Assembly: GCA_030248215.1 (NCBI GenBank)
Contig: JASANG010002509.1
Location: 558,001-622,000, forward strand
Direction of reading: 5' to 3'
Length of the DNA stretch: 64,000 bases
Source of the DNA: Enoplolaimus lenunculus
Taxonomy: Eukaryota > Nematoda > Enoplea > Enoplida > Thoracostomopsidae
Shown here in pieces: positions 1 through 11,745 of the stretch (within the stretch, counting starts at the first letter, position 1; each line of letters begins with the position of its first letter). Both the position numbers and the translations under genes were made by a program. The notes below the pieces were generated by a model. That model saw only the letters and a program-made list of their open reading frames with translations. It made no database searches and had not been told where the DNA came from.

Positions 1-663
1 CTTTATTTAGATTACTGTTAAAAATATTAATGGAGTGTGGTTAGGGCCTTGTGCGCTCCACCTTACAATCATAATCCTAGGCATCAGTGGCCGTGCTTAT
101 TTATAAAGGCATGTTCGATGGGAGACTGGGCAACATAAAGACTAGGCAAATGATTGGGCGTATGTTTACACAAATTGGTTAAATCCAAGCTTAGACTTAG
201 TTGCAAGCCTTTATAATTACCACGGAGCGCCTAAGTTTTGTATAAATGTGTAAGGTTTGAACACTGTCGAGGGATGTGTACACAAGCCCTGTCACATTAC
301 TGTAATTTTAATTTTGAAATTTGATAGAAATAAATCATGTGCTTGTCTTTTTTAGGAATTTCGATGACCATAAACGGTAGCAAGTGAGATTTCCATTGTA
401 CTGTACTTCTCGTCGCTTTACTGTGTTGATTAATCTCATTTAAGTTTGTATATTTTTGACAATATTTTCGCGGTACAATTTTATTCTAAAATGTATTTAA
501 TTGTTTAGAACAAATTTGGCACTGAACAATGGATTCGAATTTTTGTAATTCACCTGCTGTACTTTCTCTCTATCTGTAGACAACAAAATAACATCGATAG
601 AGGAAGCTTAAATAAGATTTCGGACATTGTGATAAACCACTTGTGGATTTTGATTGTTATAAG
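1..663. other. No gene or repeat recognised
   Basis: AT-rich sequence with stops in all frames. Nothing supported. Confidence 0.5.
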
Positions 664-1024
664 CAGGGTGCAACCGGAGGTGAAAAATACCGGAGTGGGA
701 GCTGGAGGTCAACGAAACTTGCCGAAGCCCGAAGTGAGGCGAAATTATTTAGTGCAAAAGATGGTTAATTAGTTAATTTTAGCCAATATCTGCAATATGT
801 TGTTAAGTGATTTGGTTTTACGTTAATTTTCTGGAAAATTTCGGAAATTTTTTCTGAAAATTGTGACAAAAGTAAAGCGAAACACACTAAAACATATATT
901 TTGCTAAATTCTGCAAAATTTTTATTACCGAAATTGCCGGACCCTCCGGCAAAAATTCTACTGGAGCCGGATCCGGAGGCCGATTTTCTGCCGGAGCCGG
1001 AGGCAGACATCCGGTTGTACCCTG
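664..1024. mobile_element. Family C hAT-like MITE
   Basis: Starts CAGGGTGCAACCGGAGG, ends ATCCGGTTGTACCCTG. Flanks GTTATAAG and GTGATAAG match at 7 of 8. CAGGG ends with 8-bp duplications are typical of hAT elements. Confidence 0.82.
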
Positions 1025-1438
1025 GTGATAAGATTTGGGAGATTCTTGGGGCACAAAATGGCTCGGAGCAACAGTAACTAGGTTGAGAAAAAATTATGCA
1101 TTTAGTTGACGTTTTTATTAGGTGCGCTCCTGAATATGTAGCCCGCTGTGGTTTGATTCTCTGCTGTGTTCCTGGATGATACTTTGTAGATGGATTTTCA
1201 CATAGGTGGATGACTCCAAGGCTCTAACAGCAATGATTCCCTGCTAGTATTCAGGTGCGTCTATGTAAAATTTCTTAAATATATAGATGTATTAATATGT
1301 GTTAAAACTTCCATGCGTAACAATTTAGTTTTATAAAAGTATACACCTGTTTTTCGGATTTGATTACAAAAACCAGGAAGATTATCGCAATAATACTGAA
1401 CGTCGTTGCGAGTTTTTTTCTTGTACTTTGATTAAAAT

Positions 1439-1622
1439 GGCCAATGTAAAGAACTGGGGGAAACAGTGTTATATTCCTAAGCCTAAGCGTAAGAATGAGT
1501 TTATTTCTAAGCCTAAGCGTAAGCCTAAGACTAAGTCAAACAAAAAAATTAGTCTGAAGCTTAAGCTTTACTCTATTCTAGCCTCACACAAGAACGTTCT
1601 GCCCCTGATCTTTACATGGGCC
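1439..1622. mobile_element. Family A MITE (TTAGGC-bearing), copy 1
   Basis: Ends GGCCAATGTAAAGAAC and GATCTTTACATGGGCC are inverted repeats. The core holds CCTAAG repeats (complement of TTAGGC) and the family's 'AAGCTTAAGCTT' inner arm. Flanks ATTAAAAT and TGTAAAAT fit a decayed 8-bp target duplication. Confidence 0.8.
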
Positions 1623-2151
1623 TGTAAAATGAAGTGAACTGTTTTTATCGATAATCAGTTTCGTTTATCAAAAATTAAATAATTTTTGTACTTTGTTTGT
1701 TTGATTTAGGGTTTGAGCGTGCTATCTTGTATTTGTTCAAAAGTAGTTGACAGTGGGGAGTTCGCTGTAAGTACAAGCTAATTCTACGAACGTGGGAGAA
1801 TTTCAGAAAAAGTTGTGTCATTTATGATGCCGGTTCCGAGCAAAATTGTATTTTTCGCTTAATCCCTGCTCACAAAAAGTATACTGCGAACAGCGGAGTG
1901 CTAAAATGTGTAAGCAAAGTAATGGCATGAGAGCACTTACGCACATGGACAGTTCAAATTCATTGAACAACGTGAGAGCTCACTCAGACTCGAGCGTCTA
2001 AGCACTCGGTTGCCTCCTCTTGTACAGTCCCTGATAGATGCATGAATATATATACCTTTGTCAAAGTATTAACCGTTAAAATGTCGAAGAGAGTGTATAA
2101 GAGCCAAAGTACAACAAAATTCTAGGGATTTGGATGGGGAACCTTATTGTC
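1623..2151. other. No feature recognised
   Basis: Unique-looking AT-rich DNA between a family A and a family C element. Confidence 0.45.
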
Positions 2152-2558
2152 AAAGTGCAACCGAAATTCCGGTTCCGGTAGGGATATCCGATATTTTTAA
2201 CTATCCGCTTCCGGTATATATAATAAATCCGGTATTTTTTCACTGGAATTTCCCGGTATTTTCAGTGTCTAAATTTTCTCTCATTTGAAAATTTAAGCAA
2301 AATTGGCGTATTCTAACCTATTTTCTAAATTGTCTCAGCGTGTGTTGCTAAAATTTTCAATTTGTGTCGGACTTCATAATTTACCATACCTTTTCAGCTA
2401 CTGCATTTGTTTTCGTATTTTGGCATTCTAAAATGTATGATTACACTTAAAGGCGATAAAGTAACGTTAAAAGTGAGTTTTCCGGTAAGTATTTTTGTTT
2501 TCCGGTTCCGGCATTTTTTAACTTCAGTTCCGGTATTTTATAACACCGGTTGTACCCT
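2152..2558. mobile_element. Family C hAT-like MITE
   Basis: AGTGCAACCGAAATTCCGGT at the left, ACACCGGTTGTACCC at the right, with many TTCCGGTA segments inside. Confidence 0.7.
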
Positions 2559-2568
2559 TTGTATTCGA

Positions 2569-2660
2569 TACTGTTGTGACCCAAATAAGAGGGGGTTCTT
2601 ATTCTGAGTTCTAATCAATAGGAGTCCGTATCCCTAATTATCACTCAAGTGTTTGATGCA
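2569..2660. mobile_element. Family D fragment
   Basis: ACTGTTGTGACCCAAATAAG then AGGGGG marks the left end; CAATAGGAGTCCGTATCCC recalls the interior. Confidence 0.45.
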
Positions 2661-3099
2661 AGGCAGATAAATGTTTAATTCAACGGATAGTTGCAATACC
2701 GGATGTCAGTTCCGCCGGAAAAAACGGTTTTTTCCGGAAGAAAACGTTTTCCGGAAAAACGAAAAAATTGTAAATCATTTACTAATTCTTCCGCATGTGT
2801 AAAGAACATTAATGGATGATTTGTCTATTGAAAAAATGAGATTTTAGGGTTTAGGAGAATCAACTGTCTGTTTTATTAAGTATCAACGTGCGATAACATG
2901 ATGATAAAGCATATGGTGCACACTACATCGAGCTGTCATATACCTAAAAAGGTGCATATAAAATTTGTACCCCCAGATCAGGCCAGTAGTGGAACCCGTA
3001 TCCCCCTGCTTTATTCAACTGTAAGCGCCCATTCCTTTTGGTGTGGAGTAGACATTAAAACGCAGCTAGCAAAAAAATCAGTTCTGAACAGCGTTCCTT
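2660..3099. other. Mostly unique DNA with a CCGGAAAA patch
   Basis: GGTTTTTTCCGGAAGAAAAC (about 2734-2760) is a short palindromic patch reminiscent of family C. Otherwise nothing is supported. Confidence 0.4.
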
Positions 3100-3556
3100 C
3101 AGACGGACTCTGTATAGTCTCTAAACAGAGTCACTTCGGACGGACTCTGTATTAGTCCCTAAACAGAGTCACTTCGGACGGACTCTGTATTAGTCCCTAA
3201 ACAGAGTCACTTCGGACGGACTCTGTATTAGTCCCTAAACAAAGTCACTTCGGACAGACTCTGTATTAGTTCCTAAACAGAGTCACTTCGGACGGACTCT
3301 GTATTAGCCCTAAACAGAGTCACTTCGGACGGACTCTGTATTAGTCCTTAAACAGAGTCACTTCGGACGGACTCTGTATTAGTCCCTAATCACTTCGGAC
3401 GGACTCTGTATTAGTCCCTAAACAGAGTCACTTCGGACGGACTCTGTATTAGTCCCTAAACAGAGTCACTTCGGACGGACTCTGTATACTCCCTAAACAG
3501 AGTCACTTCGGACGGACTCTGTATAGTCGCTAAACAGAGTCACTTCGGACAGACTG
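3100..3556. repeat. Minisatellite, about 39-bp unit, hairpin in each unit
   Basis: About 11-12 tandem copies of ACGGACTCTGTATTAGTCCC then TAAACAGAGTCACTTCGG. Each unit contains GACTCTGT and its complement ACAGAGTC about 12 bp apart. One unit near 3388 lacks part of the sequence. Confidence 0.9.
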
Positions 3557-3559
3557 ATT

Positions 3560-4434
3560 GATTCTCTAAATGGAGTCACCTCTTACAGACTCTTTGCAAA
3601 ACAGATGTCCTTTCTATAACCTACTGACAATGTGGTATGTGCATGTGTGATTATGTGACAAAGTATACGCCGTTGGGTGACTTTTGAATAATTTACAAAA
3701 CTGCAATTGGGAACGTAGCGACTTGAATGTGGGTTCAATGTTTTACAGCAGAGTAGACAGTATAACGTGATTGACCCATCATAGAGAAACAGCAAAGTCA
3801 CAGGTAAATATAGTAATCACTTTATGATTAAGAAATATATGGTAGTAAAAGGATGCAATTGGAATATTAGTTGATTAGAAACCATTTGTTTCACATATGC
3901 TTTTCAACCATATAAAAATGCTGCGGAAAAAGGAGACACAACTCTTATCACCCTGTGTCGGCCTCTGAGGAGCCACCGTAGTTTTAGTAAAGTACGGTTC
4001 CGTTTACAAAACACCAGGTCCTTAGCTAGGACTTCATTTCGGCAGTGTATGAGATGAAGCAGGTTATTCTTAAAGTATGTAAATATGTGTTTTCCTAGTG
4101 TTTCCATAAATTTAGAAAAGGGCGTATCCTCAATTCCTATAATTGACGTACGTATCCAAAGGGGCCACTCCGGCCTAGGCACTCAAAGTGAATCAAAACT
4201 AAAATTTTGTAGTAAGGTTTAGCACTAAGCTGGCGTTTAGCTTCTCGTTCGCGAGTCGTTCCACTATTATATATCTCGTGCGGCTCCACATTTAAAAATT
4301 CCTGGGTCCGCCACTAATTCCTCTCTAGTAAACCAGCCTTCAAGATGACGGGAGCTTGAGAAAACCGAATTTCTCACGGTTTTCCGTGATGTTTTGTCAT
4401 TGTTTTGAGAGTAGTTTACTAAGATTAATAAAAA
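3560..4434. other. No feature recognised
   Basis: Open frames here are short with unlikely composition. Probably 3' flank of the START gene. Confidence 0.4.
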
Positions 4435-4525
4435 CAACTTTCTTTCCGGTTTGCCACCCCCCCGTAAAAAACCATAACCGTTTTTTCCGTTGGTTTTTTC
4501 CGGTGCCCAACCCTGATTGTATATT
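4435..4525. mobile_element. Family C-like fragment
   Basis: TTTTCCGGTGCCCAACCCTG preceded by paired ACCGTTTTTTCCGTTGG-type blocks; only the right end is present. Confidence 0.4.
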
Positions 4526-4607
4526 GTTTTTGCGAAAAATTCCAAACATTAAGAAAATGACATATTAAAACTAAAAGAAATAATATTAAAAACAACGCTT
4601 GTTTGTT

Positions 4608-7600
4608 CTATTTTCGACCTGGCTTGCCTGCAAATGACGGTGCTGAACTGCAGTCGCATTTAACAAGCGCTTTGTGATGCTCTTCAATTAAGTGGTAGAA
4701 AGCTTTGCTAAGGATTTGCGGCGGTACGGATGCTTTGATATCAGCTTGAATGATTGATGTCACTTTTGATTTGTTTCCATCGCTAAAATAAAAAAAAAAT
4801 TATTTTAAAATGTTCTCGGCCAATGTAAAGAACAGGGGCGAAACAGTAAAGCATATTCCAAAGCATAAGCGTAAGCGTAAGAATGAGCATATTCCTAAGC
4901 CTGTGCCGAAGCCTAAGCCTATGCCTAAGCCAAGCAAAACAATTGGTCTAAAGCTTAAGTTTACTGTTTTCTAGTCCCACAGACAAACGTTCCGACCCTG
5001 ATGTTGCCATGGGCCATTTTCTCTGTAGAAATCAAATATACAACACAACTGAAATCGCACCGTTGATCTGAATTCGGCCGCTCGCCGTAATCCTAAATGT
5101 GTGTAGCATTTATCACCAGTCGGTTTCAGCATCAATCGGTGAATGATACGGGTTAAAATTGATTACGCTTGGTCAATGTGCCGAATTTAAAATCTGCCAC
5201 TGTTCTGGATCGACAGTTTCAGGGCCTATTCTGGCAATAAACGCTACACGCTGTAGATATTATTGTTACAGAAGCAAATTACTTATGAAATGAGTTTAGT
5301 TTGTTGTTTTATAATTTATATGGTGACATTAAATCGCAGGCATATCCGGAGAAGGGTCCATGTTACTTTTAGGGCCGTCCCGGTTTCAGGTGGGTCTCTA
5401 TAAGAGTAGACTTACATTCTAGACTACGTTTTTGCTTAGGTTTAGGCTTAGGCTTACGGATACGCTTTTGCAACGCTTAGGCTTTGACTTAGGAATACGC
5501 TTAAGCTAACGACCGTAAAAGTAACATTGGCCCGGAGAAGTATAAAGCAACGACTGTAACCTGTAACGTAATTATTGATATAAACCCCATTTTTATGTGA
5601 ACATTATTTACCGTACTATTAATACCTACCCCTCGACTTTTTCAATAAACGTTGCTGATGGATAATTAAACGCTCGGACTTTGCCGTCTTCCGGTGGATG
5701 TTGTGGAACGTCCACACTGCCTTCTGAAAATTGAACACGTAATTTAAAACGTTCACTGTGAAACTGAAATGCTCCTATAAATACAATAGTCAAATTTTAA
5801 ACGGTTGACAGCAGGGTACAAGTGAATCTATCTCGGGCTGCAGCGAAATATGCAGAAACAGTAGCGGTGATTTTGTAGCGTCATATTCTAATAAAACGTT
5901 CTGGTCCTGTACGCCTGTAGCGAGTCATCTTGCTGCATTGTGGGCACGTGTAGATATTTTGTACTATTTTTCTTGAAAGCTAAAAGACGTCAGAAAAAAC
6001 CTACCTTAATATCTGTACCCTTTCGTGTTTAAATGGTATATTTGCGTTTGTTTAAAGCCCAATTCACACGTGCAAGTTTTAGCCGCGAACTCGCAGCTGC
6101 AGCTTGCACGGAATACTTGCAGCTGCAAGTATTTTCTAAGGAACATTCCGATTGGCTAATCAAAAGGCAGGTGCAAGAAATTCAAATGACTTGCAACTGC
6201 ATTCACACCTGCGATTTAATTCAATAGCATATTATTCCAGTGAATAATTTGTAGCTGCAAGGACTTCAAAGCTGCTTTGTGACTAAACTTAATACACGTG
6301 CAAGTTGCTCGTGCAAGTTTTTGCTGCAAAAACTTGCACGTGTGAATAGGGCTTTAGTTTTTTTGCTGTATACAGACGCTTACGACAAATTGATTTCATA
6401 TCTCCGCCGTCAACCATTCGAACAGCTTGAATTGCGTCTCGGCCTTTTAAGATTCCTTCGAATGATGGCTTCATATAGTAGTGCATCAATAGACTATTCT
6501 GAAAAAGCGAAAACAAATAATTGCTACGGAAATTATACATTATTTGAGAGGCTGATTTTCATTCTCCGACTGATGCGGTTCAAGCTTGTGAGCGAAGCGA
6601 CCCAGAAGCCATTCGCAACTTTCGCACTAAGACCTCATGCAAAATTCGGGGTCTGAGCGCCGATGGCCAGCATGGCCGCAGCGGCTCCCTGTGAGATGTG
6701 CTCGCGAGCGGTATTAATTGGCTTACGTCGGACAATTCTTCTAACACATCAACCTTTTCAACATGTGGATTCCATTCGCAGTTTGGTGGATAAATAAAAT
6801 TGAACAAAGCATCCGGAGACACGTCCAATACTGATTCTATCTTGTATACTTTGCCGTTGAAATGAGGCGATTCGAATTTCGATATTTTAAAGTTTGGCTC
6901 CTAAAAGCAAAAAAACTATAAATTAATTGCAAGTAAAAAATGTATAATTAAAACAGCAACCGGGAAATTAGACTTGTTTAACACAGTTAATTTGAACGTA
7001 AACACTTTTTAAAAGACAAAGTTTCCAATATTTAAATGATTATAAATAATTTGCCACGAAACCGTAAAAATTCTGGTTCCTGCATCTTTGAATGCAGGAA
7101 CAGGAACAGGAATTGAATTTTGCAAAAATTCCAGCCTGAACAGGATTTCCGGTTGAACACTGATATTAGATAATTTTAGGTCTATGACTAAATGTGGAAA
7201 ACACTTTTCTCATCTAAGAAAAAATGTAATATAGTGACCTAACCATTTTAACAAAACATTTATTGAAAGCCAGAAAACATTTAATATTTTTATACGACCT
7301 ATACTTTTGAACTTATATTGCGATTAAAGAGCTAGGTCCGAAGCCAGCTCACCTTGCCGGTGGAAGAGGGGCTAAAAAATTTTAAAGAGGTGCATTTAAG
7401 TGTTTTCAATGACATACAAGCTAGTTGAAAATTTTTATAGAGGGCAAAATTTTTTCAGGCGGATCAGCCCCCCGCCATGGTCCCCATTGGCTACGGGCAT
7501 GTAAAGAGCACGTTGGAAGGTGAGCTGTAAATTATTGCTTACATCCTTCTTGTTTCGCCATGCGTACTTGTCAAATGCTAATTTTTTAGCTTCCGAACAA

Positions 7601-7641
7601 ATGCGATCGAGTTCTGTCGAAACTGCAGCGTTGTCAACCAT
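4608..7641 (-). CDS. START-domain lipid-transfer protein, five exons
   Basis: Exons (minus strand) 7543-7641, 6727-6900, 6384-6498, 5630-5774 and 4608-4782 join in frame to 235 codons; every intron is GT-AG. Phases are 0, 0, 1 and 2 in order. The product is one START domain with almost nothing outside it, the usual size of a STARD1/4/5-type domain. Recognisable parts are the N-terminal helix (ICSEAKKLAFDKYAW), the strand-helix block around 'VLDVSPDALFNFI' with 'EWNPHVEKVDVLEEL' (residues about 57-90), the 'MKPSFEGILKGRDAIQ' segment matching the START signature before the lipid tunnel, and a C-terminal helix 'VPPQILSKAFYHLIEEHH'. START proteins shuttle sterols or phospholipids between membranes; the ligand cannot be read from sequence. 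No signal peptide or membrane anchor is seen, so it is probably cytosolic. Introns hold MITEs of families A, E and F, and a family B copy lies 44 bp upstream of the start codon. Confidence 0.85.
4818..5015. mobile_element. Family A MITE, copy 2 (START gene intron 4)
   Basis: GGCCAATGTAAAGAACAGGG at the left end and CATGGGCC at the right, with CCTAAGCCT runs between. Flanks ATGTTCTC and ATTTTCTC match at 6 of 8. It lies 35 bp from the exon 5 acceptor. Confidence 0.8.
5354..5532. mobile_element. Family A MITE, GTTACTTTTAGGG subtype (START gene intron 4)
   Basis: Left end CCATGTTACTTTTAGGGCCG, right end AAAAGTAACATTGGCC. The core holds TTAGGCTTAGGC-type repeats in the opposite orientation to copy 2 of the same intron. 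Confidence 0.78.
6056..6353. mobile_element. Family E MITE in START gene intron 3
   Basis: AGCCCAATTCACACGTGCAA at the left and TTGCACGTGTGAATAGGGCT at the right are near-perfect inverted repeats. The interior is rich in GCAGCTGCAAG. Confidence 0.8.
7335..7503. mobile_element. Family F MITE in START gene intron 1
   Basis: GAAGCCAGCTCACCTTGCCG at the left, CATTGGCTACGGGC at the right, with GGGGCTAAAAAATTTT inside. It ends 39 bp from the exon 1 donor. Confidence 0.72.
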
Positions 7642-7684
7642 GTTTATTTTGATTATAAAATTAAATTTGTGTTACAATTCCATA

Positions 7685-7826
7685 CACTGCAAAAAATTGC
7701 GAGTCAAAACTTGACTCTCTCCGAAATAGGCTTTTCCGGACTCAGTGAGTCGGTTTTGACTCTGGCGGAGTCGAATTTGACTCAGTTTGTGTGAGAGAGT
7801 CAATTTGACACAATTTTTGTGCAGTG
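7685..7826. mobile_element. Family B MITE upstream of START gene
   Basis: CACTGCAAAAAATTGCGAGT at the left, TTTTTGTGCAGTG at the right, with the family's GACTCTCTCCGAAATAGGCT segment. TA precedes the left end. Confidence 0.75.
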
Positions 7827-7902
7827 CTAAAAACGTACCTTTTACAAATGCTATACTAAATGAAAGTGGTTGCAAAATTTGTATTGCCATAATCTCAAGG
7901 CA

Positions 7903-8350
7903 TACTATAGTGACCCGGATGAGAGGGGGGACTGATATTTATTTGGCCTCACCAGAGGAAAGCCCCTGTTATTCAGATACGGAACGGACTGTTATTTATT
8001 TTCAACCCACGCTGCGTCGCCCTTCACTGCTGATATATATTCGGTATTGGAACTATCCGTTTAAATAAACGTTTATTTGTCTTGTTTCAATAGCTTGAGC
8101 GATAATGCAAGGTTATACTTAGGAATGTACTTTCAAAATTTAAGACGCTTTAAAGTTTCTAACTCAACTTTATTCCGACCTGCTGTCATTTACGCGCTAT
8201 AGGGATAATTGACATTTATGTACTCTATTAGGGTTTATAGGGACTCTATCCGCATACGGACTCTTATTAGGAATACGGACGCCAATTGATTGGGGCTCAA
8301 AATGGGACCCTCCCTCCTATTATCCCCCTCTTACTCGGTTGACTACAGTA
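7903..8350. mobile_element. Family D element, complete
   Basis: TACTATAGTGACCCGGATGA at the left; CCCCTCTTACTCGG and GACTACAGTA at the right. The interior includes CGTTTATTTGTCTTGTTTCA, shared by all copies. No coding capacity. Confidence 0.72.
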
Positions 8351-9532
8351 TGAGACAATGGAATATCAAGGTTTATTTCGTTAATGATGTAGGAATTATG
8401 CATTACATCTTCAAATAATGGTTACGACACGCGACGAATACTGTACTGTCATGTCCAATATATATACGTTTGACGGGTGTTTGTAGCTTGAATTAAATGC
8501 AGTATAAAACAAAATATCATTAATTATACGGTTAATCGACTGATCCCTATGGCGTTTACATCTTGATATCCCAAAGATGGCCCCAAAGTTTATAGATCCA
8601 TGAGTAAAGCCATATAACGCAATTTCTTGCGATCTTTTTTCAAAATTGTAGAATATACTACAACCAGGCTGTAACCGGATATCCGTTTCCGTTTCCAGTA
8701 AACATCGGTATCCGTTTTCGTTTCCGTTATGGAAATACCGGAAATTTGTTTATTTTTTATTTTCAAAATTAGTTATAAATTATGTAAATTGCTCGCAATT
8801 GTTTATTATAGATGTGCTGCGATTGTCCGAACTGAAACAAAAACTACAATATTGATCGATAATCTTAAAAATTTCAGTGCATACGCCATTTTGTCTTCAA
8901 AATTTTAGAAAGCCCAGCGAACATTTGTACGTCTCAATTATGTTGGCAGAGAAATAAAACCTATTTGAATCTTGTATATATACTTCAATATCCGTTTTCC
9001 GTTTCCGTTATTTTGAGCACTATCCGTTTCTGTTCTTTTGATTACTATCCGTTTCCGTTGTTTTTACTATCCGTTTACACGCTGACCTACAGCATATAAT
9101 TCGAAGTGTATAAAAGCGACATATCTTGTATAAACTATTTTATTCAAAACGAAAATATACAACAGTTCAAAAAAGCACACACCTTTATAATCGACTTCAT
9201 ACGCCTTAGTTGAGTTTGAAAAACGCTTTTTTACAGAATAAACATTTGAAAATACACGCTACCGTGTCCAAATACTTCCTACAACATCTTCGTTTGCAAT
9301 AGTCATAGTATTTGAATTTTTAAATTTCAACATTTTTATTTGCAAAATTTTCCGTCGCACAAAAAAGTTCTTTATTTCGCAATTTTATGTTATTGCAATC
9401 TCATATGGCAGTGAAAGTCGCTGGAAATATACCTAATTTTATGGTTCATTCTGTTTATACGTCTATGCAGGCAACTAAAAACGCGTAGGCAGGATTTGAT
9501 TTGGCTGCGTATTCCTTATTAGGGCCAATGTA
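8351..9532. other. Intergenic, holds one family C element only
   Basis: Besides 8665-9085, nothing coding is visible. Confidence 0.45.
8665..9085. mobile_element. Family C hAT-like MITE, TATCCGTTTCCG subtype
   Basis: CAGGCTGTAACCGGATATCC at the left; repeated ATCCGTTTCCGTT and TTTACACGCTGACCTAC at the right. Confidence 0.62.
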
Positions 9533-9776
9533 GGGGCGGAACAGTATTATAAGCAAATATTCCTAAGCCTAAGCCTAATCCTAATTCTAAACCGAAGCGT
9601 AAGAATGAGCATATTCCTAAGCCTAAGCGAAAACCAAAAAGCCTATGCGTAAGAATGAGCATCTTCCTGAGCTTAAGCCTAAGCCTAAGCCAAGCAAAAA
9701 ATTAGTCTAATGCTAAGGCTTACTCGATTGTAGTCCCACAGAAAAACTCTCCGCAAATGATCTTTATATATAGGCC
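9533..9776. mobile_element. Family A MITE, longest copy
   Basis: Starts GGCCAATG, ends ATATAGGCC. The core carries three blocks of CCTAAGCCTAAG separated by GAATGAGCAT, so the telomere-like array is itself duplicated inside this copy. Confidence 0.75.
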
Positions 9777-9817
9777 AAAAACAGTTTGCTAATTTCGTTT
9801 CACTCGTAGAAACGATA

Positions 9818-10036
9818 CACTGTAAAAAATGGTTAATCAAATTAACTCTCTCCGAAAATGGCTTTTCCGGACTACACAAACTGGCTTAAATTTCACCCCA
9901 TTAGAGTCAAAATGACTCACCCTTAGTCGATCAACGAGTCGAATTTGACTCTGGCGGAGTCGAATTTGACTCAGTTTGTGTAGTCCTGAAAAGCCTACTT
10001 CGGAGAGAGTCAATTTGACTCACCATTTTTTACAGT
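9818..10036. mobile_element. Family B MITE
   Basis: CACTGTAAAAAATGG and CCATTTTTTACAGT ends. The inner arms around GACTCTGGCGGAGTCGAATT are long inverted repeats. Confidence 0.8.
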
Positions 10037-10315
10037 TTAGGTTAACGCGAAGAGCCGATTTTGGAGAGCAGTGAAAAGTACGTATTATTTACCATGGTTC
10101 CCGGATTAATATATATCCTCGCTCGCGAGAAGTCGAATCGACACTTTAATTTGAATTGGGCCGATTCTTACGCAAAATGCGTTTAATTCACATGACGTAT
10201 TTCTGACTTACCTTCGATACTTGCGGTCAGTTCCCTATATAGGCGGTGGGCGGTGCTACATACCTATGAAAAACAAAAAAAATAAATTCCTCTATACCGT
10301 ATATATGTGTACCTA

Positions 10316-10524
10316 CACTGCAAAAAATGGTGAGTAAAATTGGCTCTCTCAGGAATAGGCTCTACGGGACTACACAAATTGAGTTAAGTTCGACTCCGCC
10401 AGATACAAACATGCTACTCAGTAAGTCGAATTTGACTCTGACGAAGTCGAACTTGACTCAGTTTATGTAGGCCCGTTGAGCCTATTTCGGATAAAGTCAA
10501 TTTGGCTCACCATATTTTGCAGTG
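10316..10524. mobile_element. Family B MITE
   Basis: CACTGCAAAAAATGGTGAGT and CACCATATTTTGCAGTG ends, TA on both flanks. Confidence 0.8.
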
Positions 10525-11098
10525 TACACTGAACTGAACACATGCGCAAAAAGACTCAAAATACCGTTGCTCAACGTTAAAATTCTGATGCGTACTTTTT
10601 TTGACTCAACTTCACCATAATAAAATACATCTTCAATTTCGAAACCCGCACTACGAATACGAACTTAAACTTGAATATTATTATTTATTTGCAATTATTT
10701 ACTAAAAACCGTCAAAATTGACGGTGACAACCTCGCGGTTACGACGAATACAGTATAGCAGACAGATGGACAGAGAAAGAGAGCAAAGAATATTAAAAAA
10801 CTTTACTATACTTCACAACGAAACGCTAGAATTTGGCAATATTTAAGGTCAAATCTGTCAAGGTATTTTCGTATTAAAATTGCATGAAAATGGATTGTAT
10901 AAAAACTAAAAAATGTATACGAATTTACGCATCAACTCTGCGTCAACGTATTGCTGATGAACGAGAGTCAGTTTGGGATACGTGCGCACAATGTTCAGTG
11001 GAAAGGAATAAACCGCAAAATGTAATTAATTTTGAGCTGTAACAGTGGCCCATGATACTACAGGGACGTTAAACGTTTTTCCACGGGGACCGTATTAG
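10525..11098. other. No feature recognised
   Basis: AT-rich, no frame of note, no repeat recognised. Confidence 0.45.
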
Positions 11099-11301
11099 GG
11101 GCCCATGTATAAAACAGGGCCGGAACAGTAGTATAAGCATGTTCGTAAGCCTAAACGTAAGCCTAAGCCTAAGCCTAAGCGTATGGAAGAGCCTATTCCA
11201 AAGCCTAAGCTTAAGCCTAAGCAAAAAATTAGTCTAAAGCTTAAACTGACTCTATTATAGCCGCTCCGGAAAACGATCCGGCCCTGTTCTATACATGGGT
11301 C
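11099..11301. mobile_element. Family A MITE, TGTATAAAACAGGGCC subtype
   Basis: Inverted ends GGCCCATGTATAAAACAGGG and TTCTATACATGGGTC around CCTAAGCCTAAGCCTAAGC repeats. Immediately followed by a family D element. Confidence 0.78.
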
Positions 11302-11329
11302 GCATTAGGTATAGTAAGACCATTGTTTT

Positions 11330-11745
11330 ACTCCATTGAGCCGAATAAGAGGGGAAGACTGATATTTATTTGTCCTCTCTAGACGGTGCACCCCAGTTAT
11401 TCGGTTACGGACAGTTATTTATTTTTAACCCACGCTCCGCGACCCTTCGTTACTCTATAATATCCGGTACGGCAATTATCCGTTTAATTAAACGTTTATT
11501 TGTCTTGTGTCAATAGCCTGAGCGATAACGCAAGGTTATACTTTGAACGTACTTTCAAAACATAAGTAAGCTTTAAATTTCGAACTCAATTTTATTTGGG
11601 CCTGAAGTTATGCACTAAAATTAGAGACAATTAAAATTCATGGACTCGGGTTATGGACTCTATCCGCTTACGGACTTTTATTAGCGATAAAGATTCCTAT
11701 TGATTAAGACTTTAGGGTCAAAATAGGGACCCCGTCTTAATATTC
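11330..11745. mobile_element. Family D element, right end worn
   Basis: GAGCCGAATAAGAGGGG at the left, with shared blocks ACGTTTATTTGTCTTGTGTC and AACGCAAGGTTATACTT. Confidence 0.62.

Noticed and set aside
3100-3556. CRISPR-like array
   Set aside because: The units are contiguous tandem repeats without unique spacers, in a eukaryotic intron-bearing genome.
6279-6656. Plus-strand 125-codon gene
   Set aside because: It runs over the right end of a family E MITE and antisense to START exon 3.
9533-9776. True telomere or subtelomere
   Set aside because: TTAGGC-like units are degenerate, short, in both orientations and always enclosed by MITE ends with target duplications.
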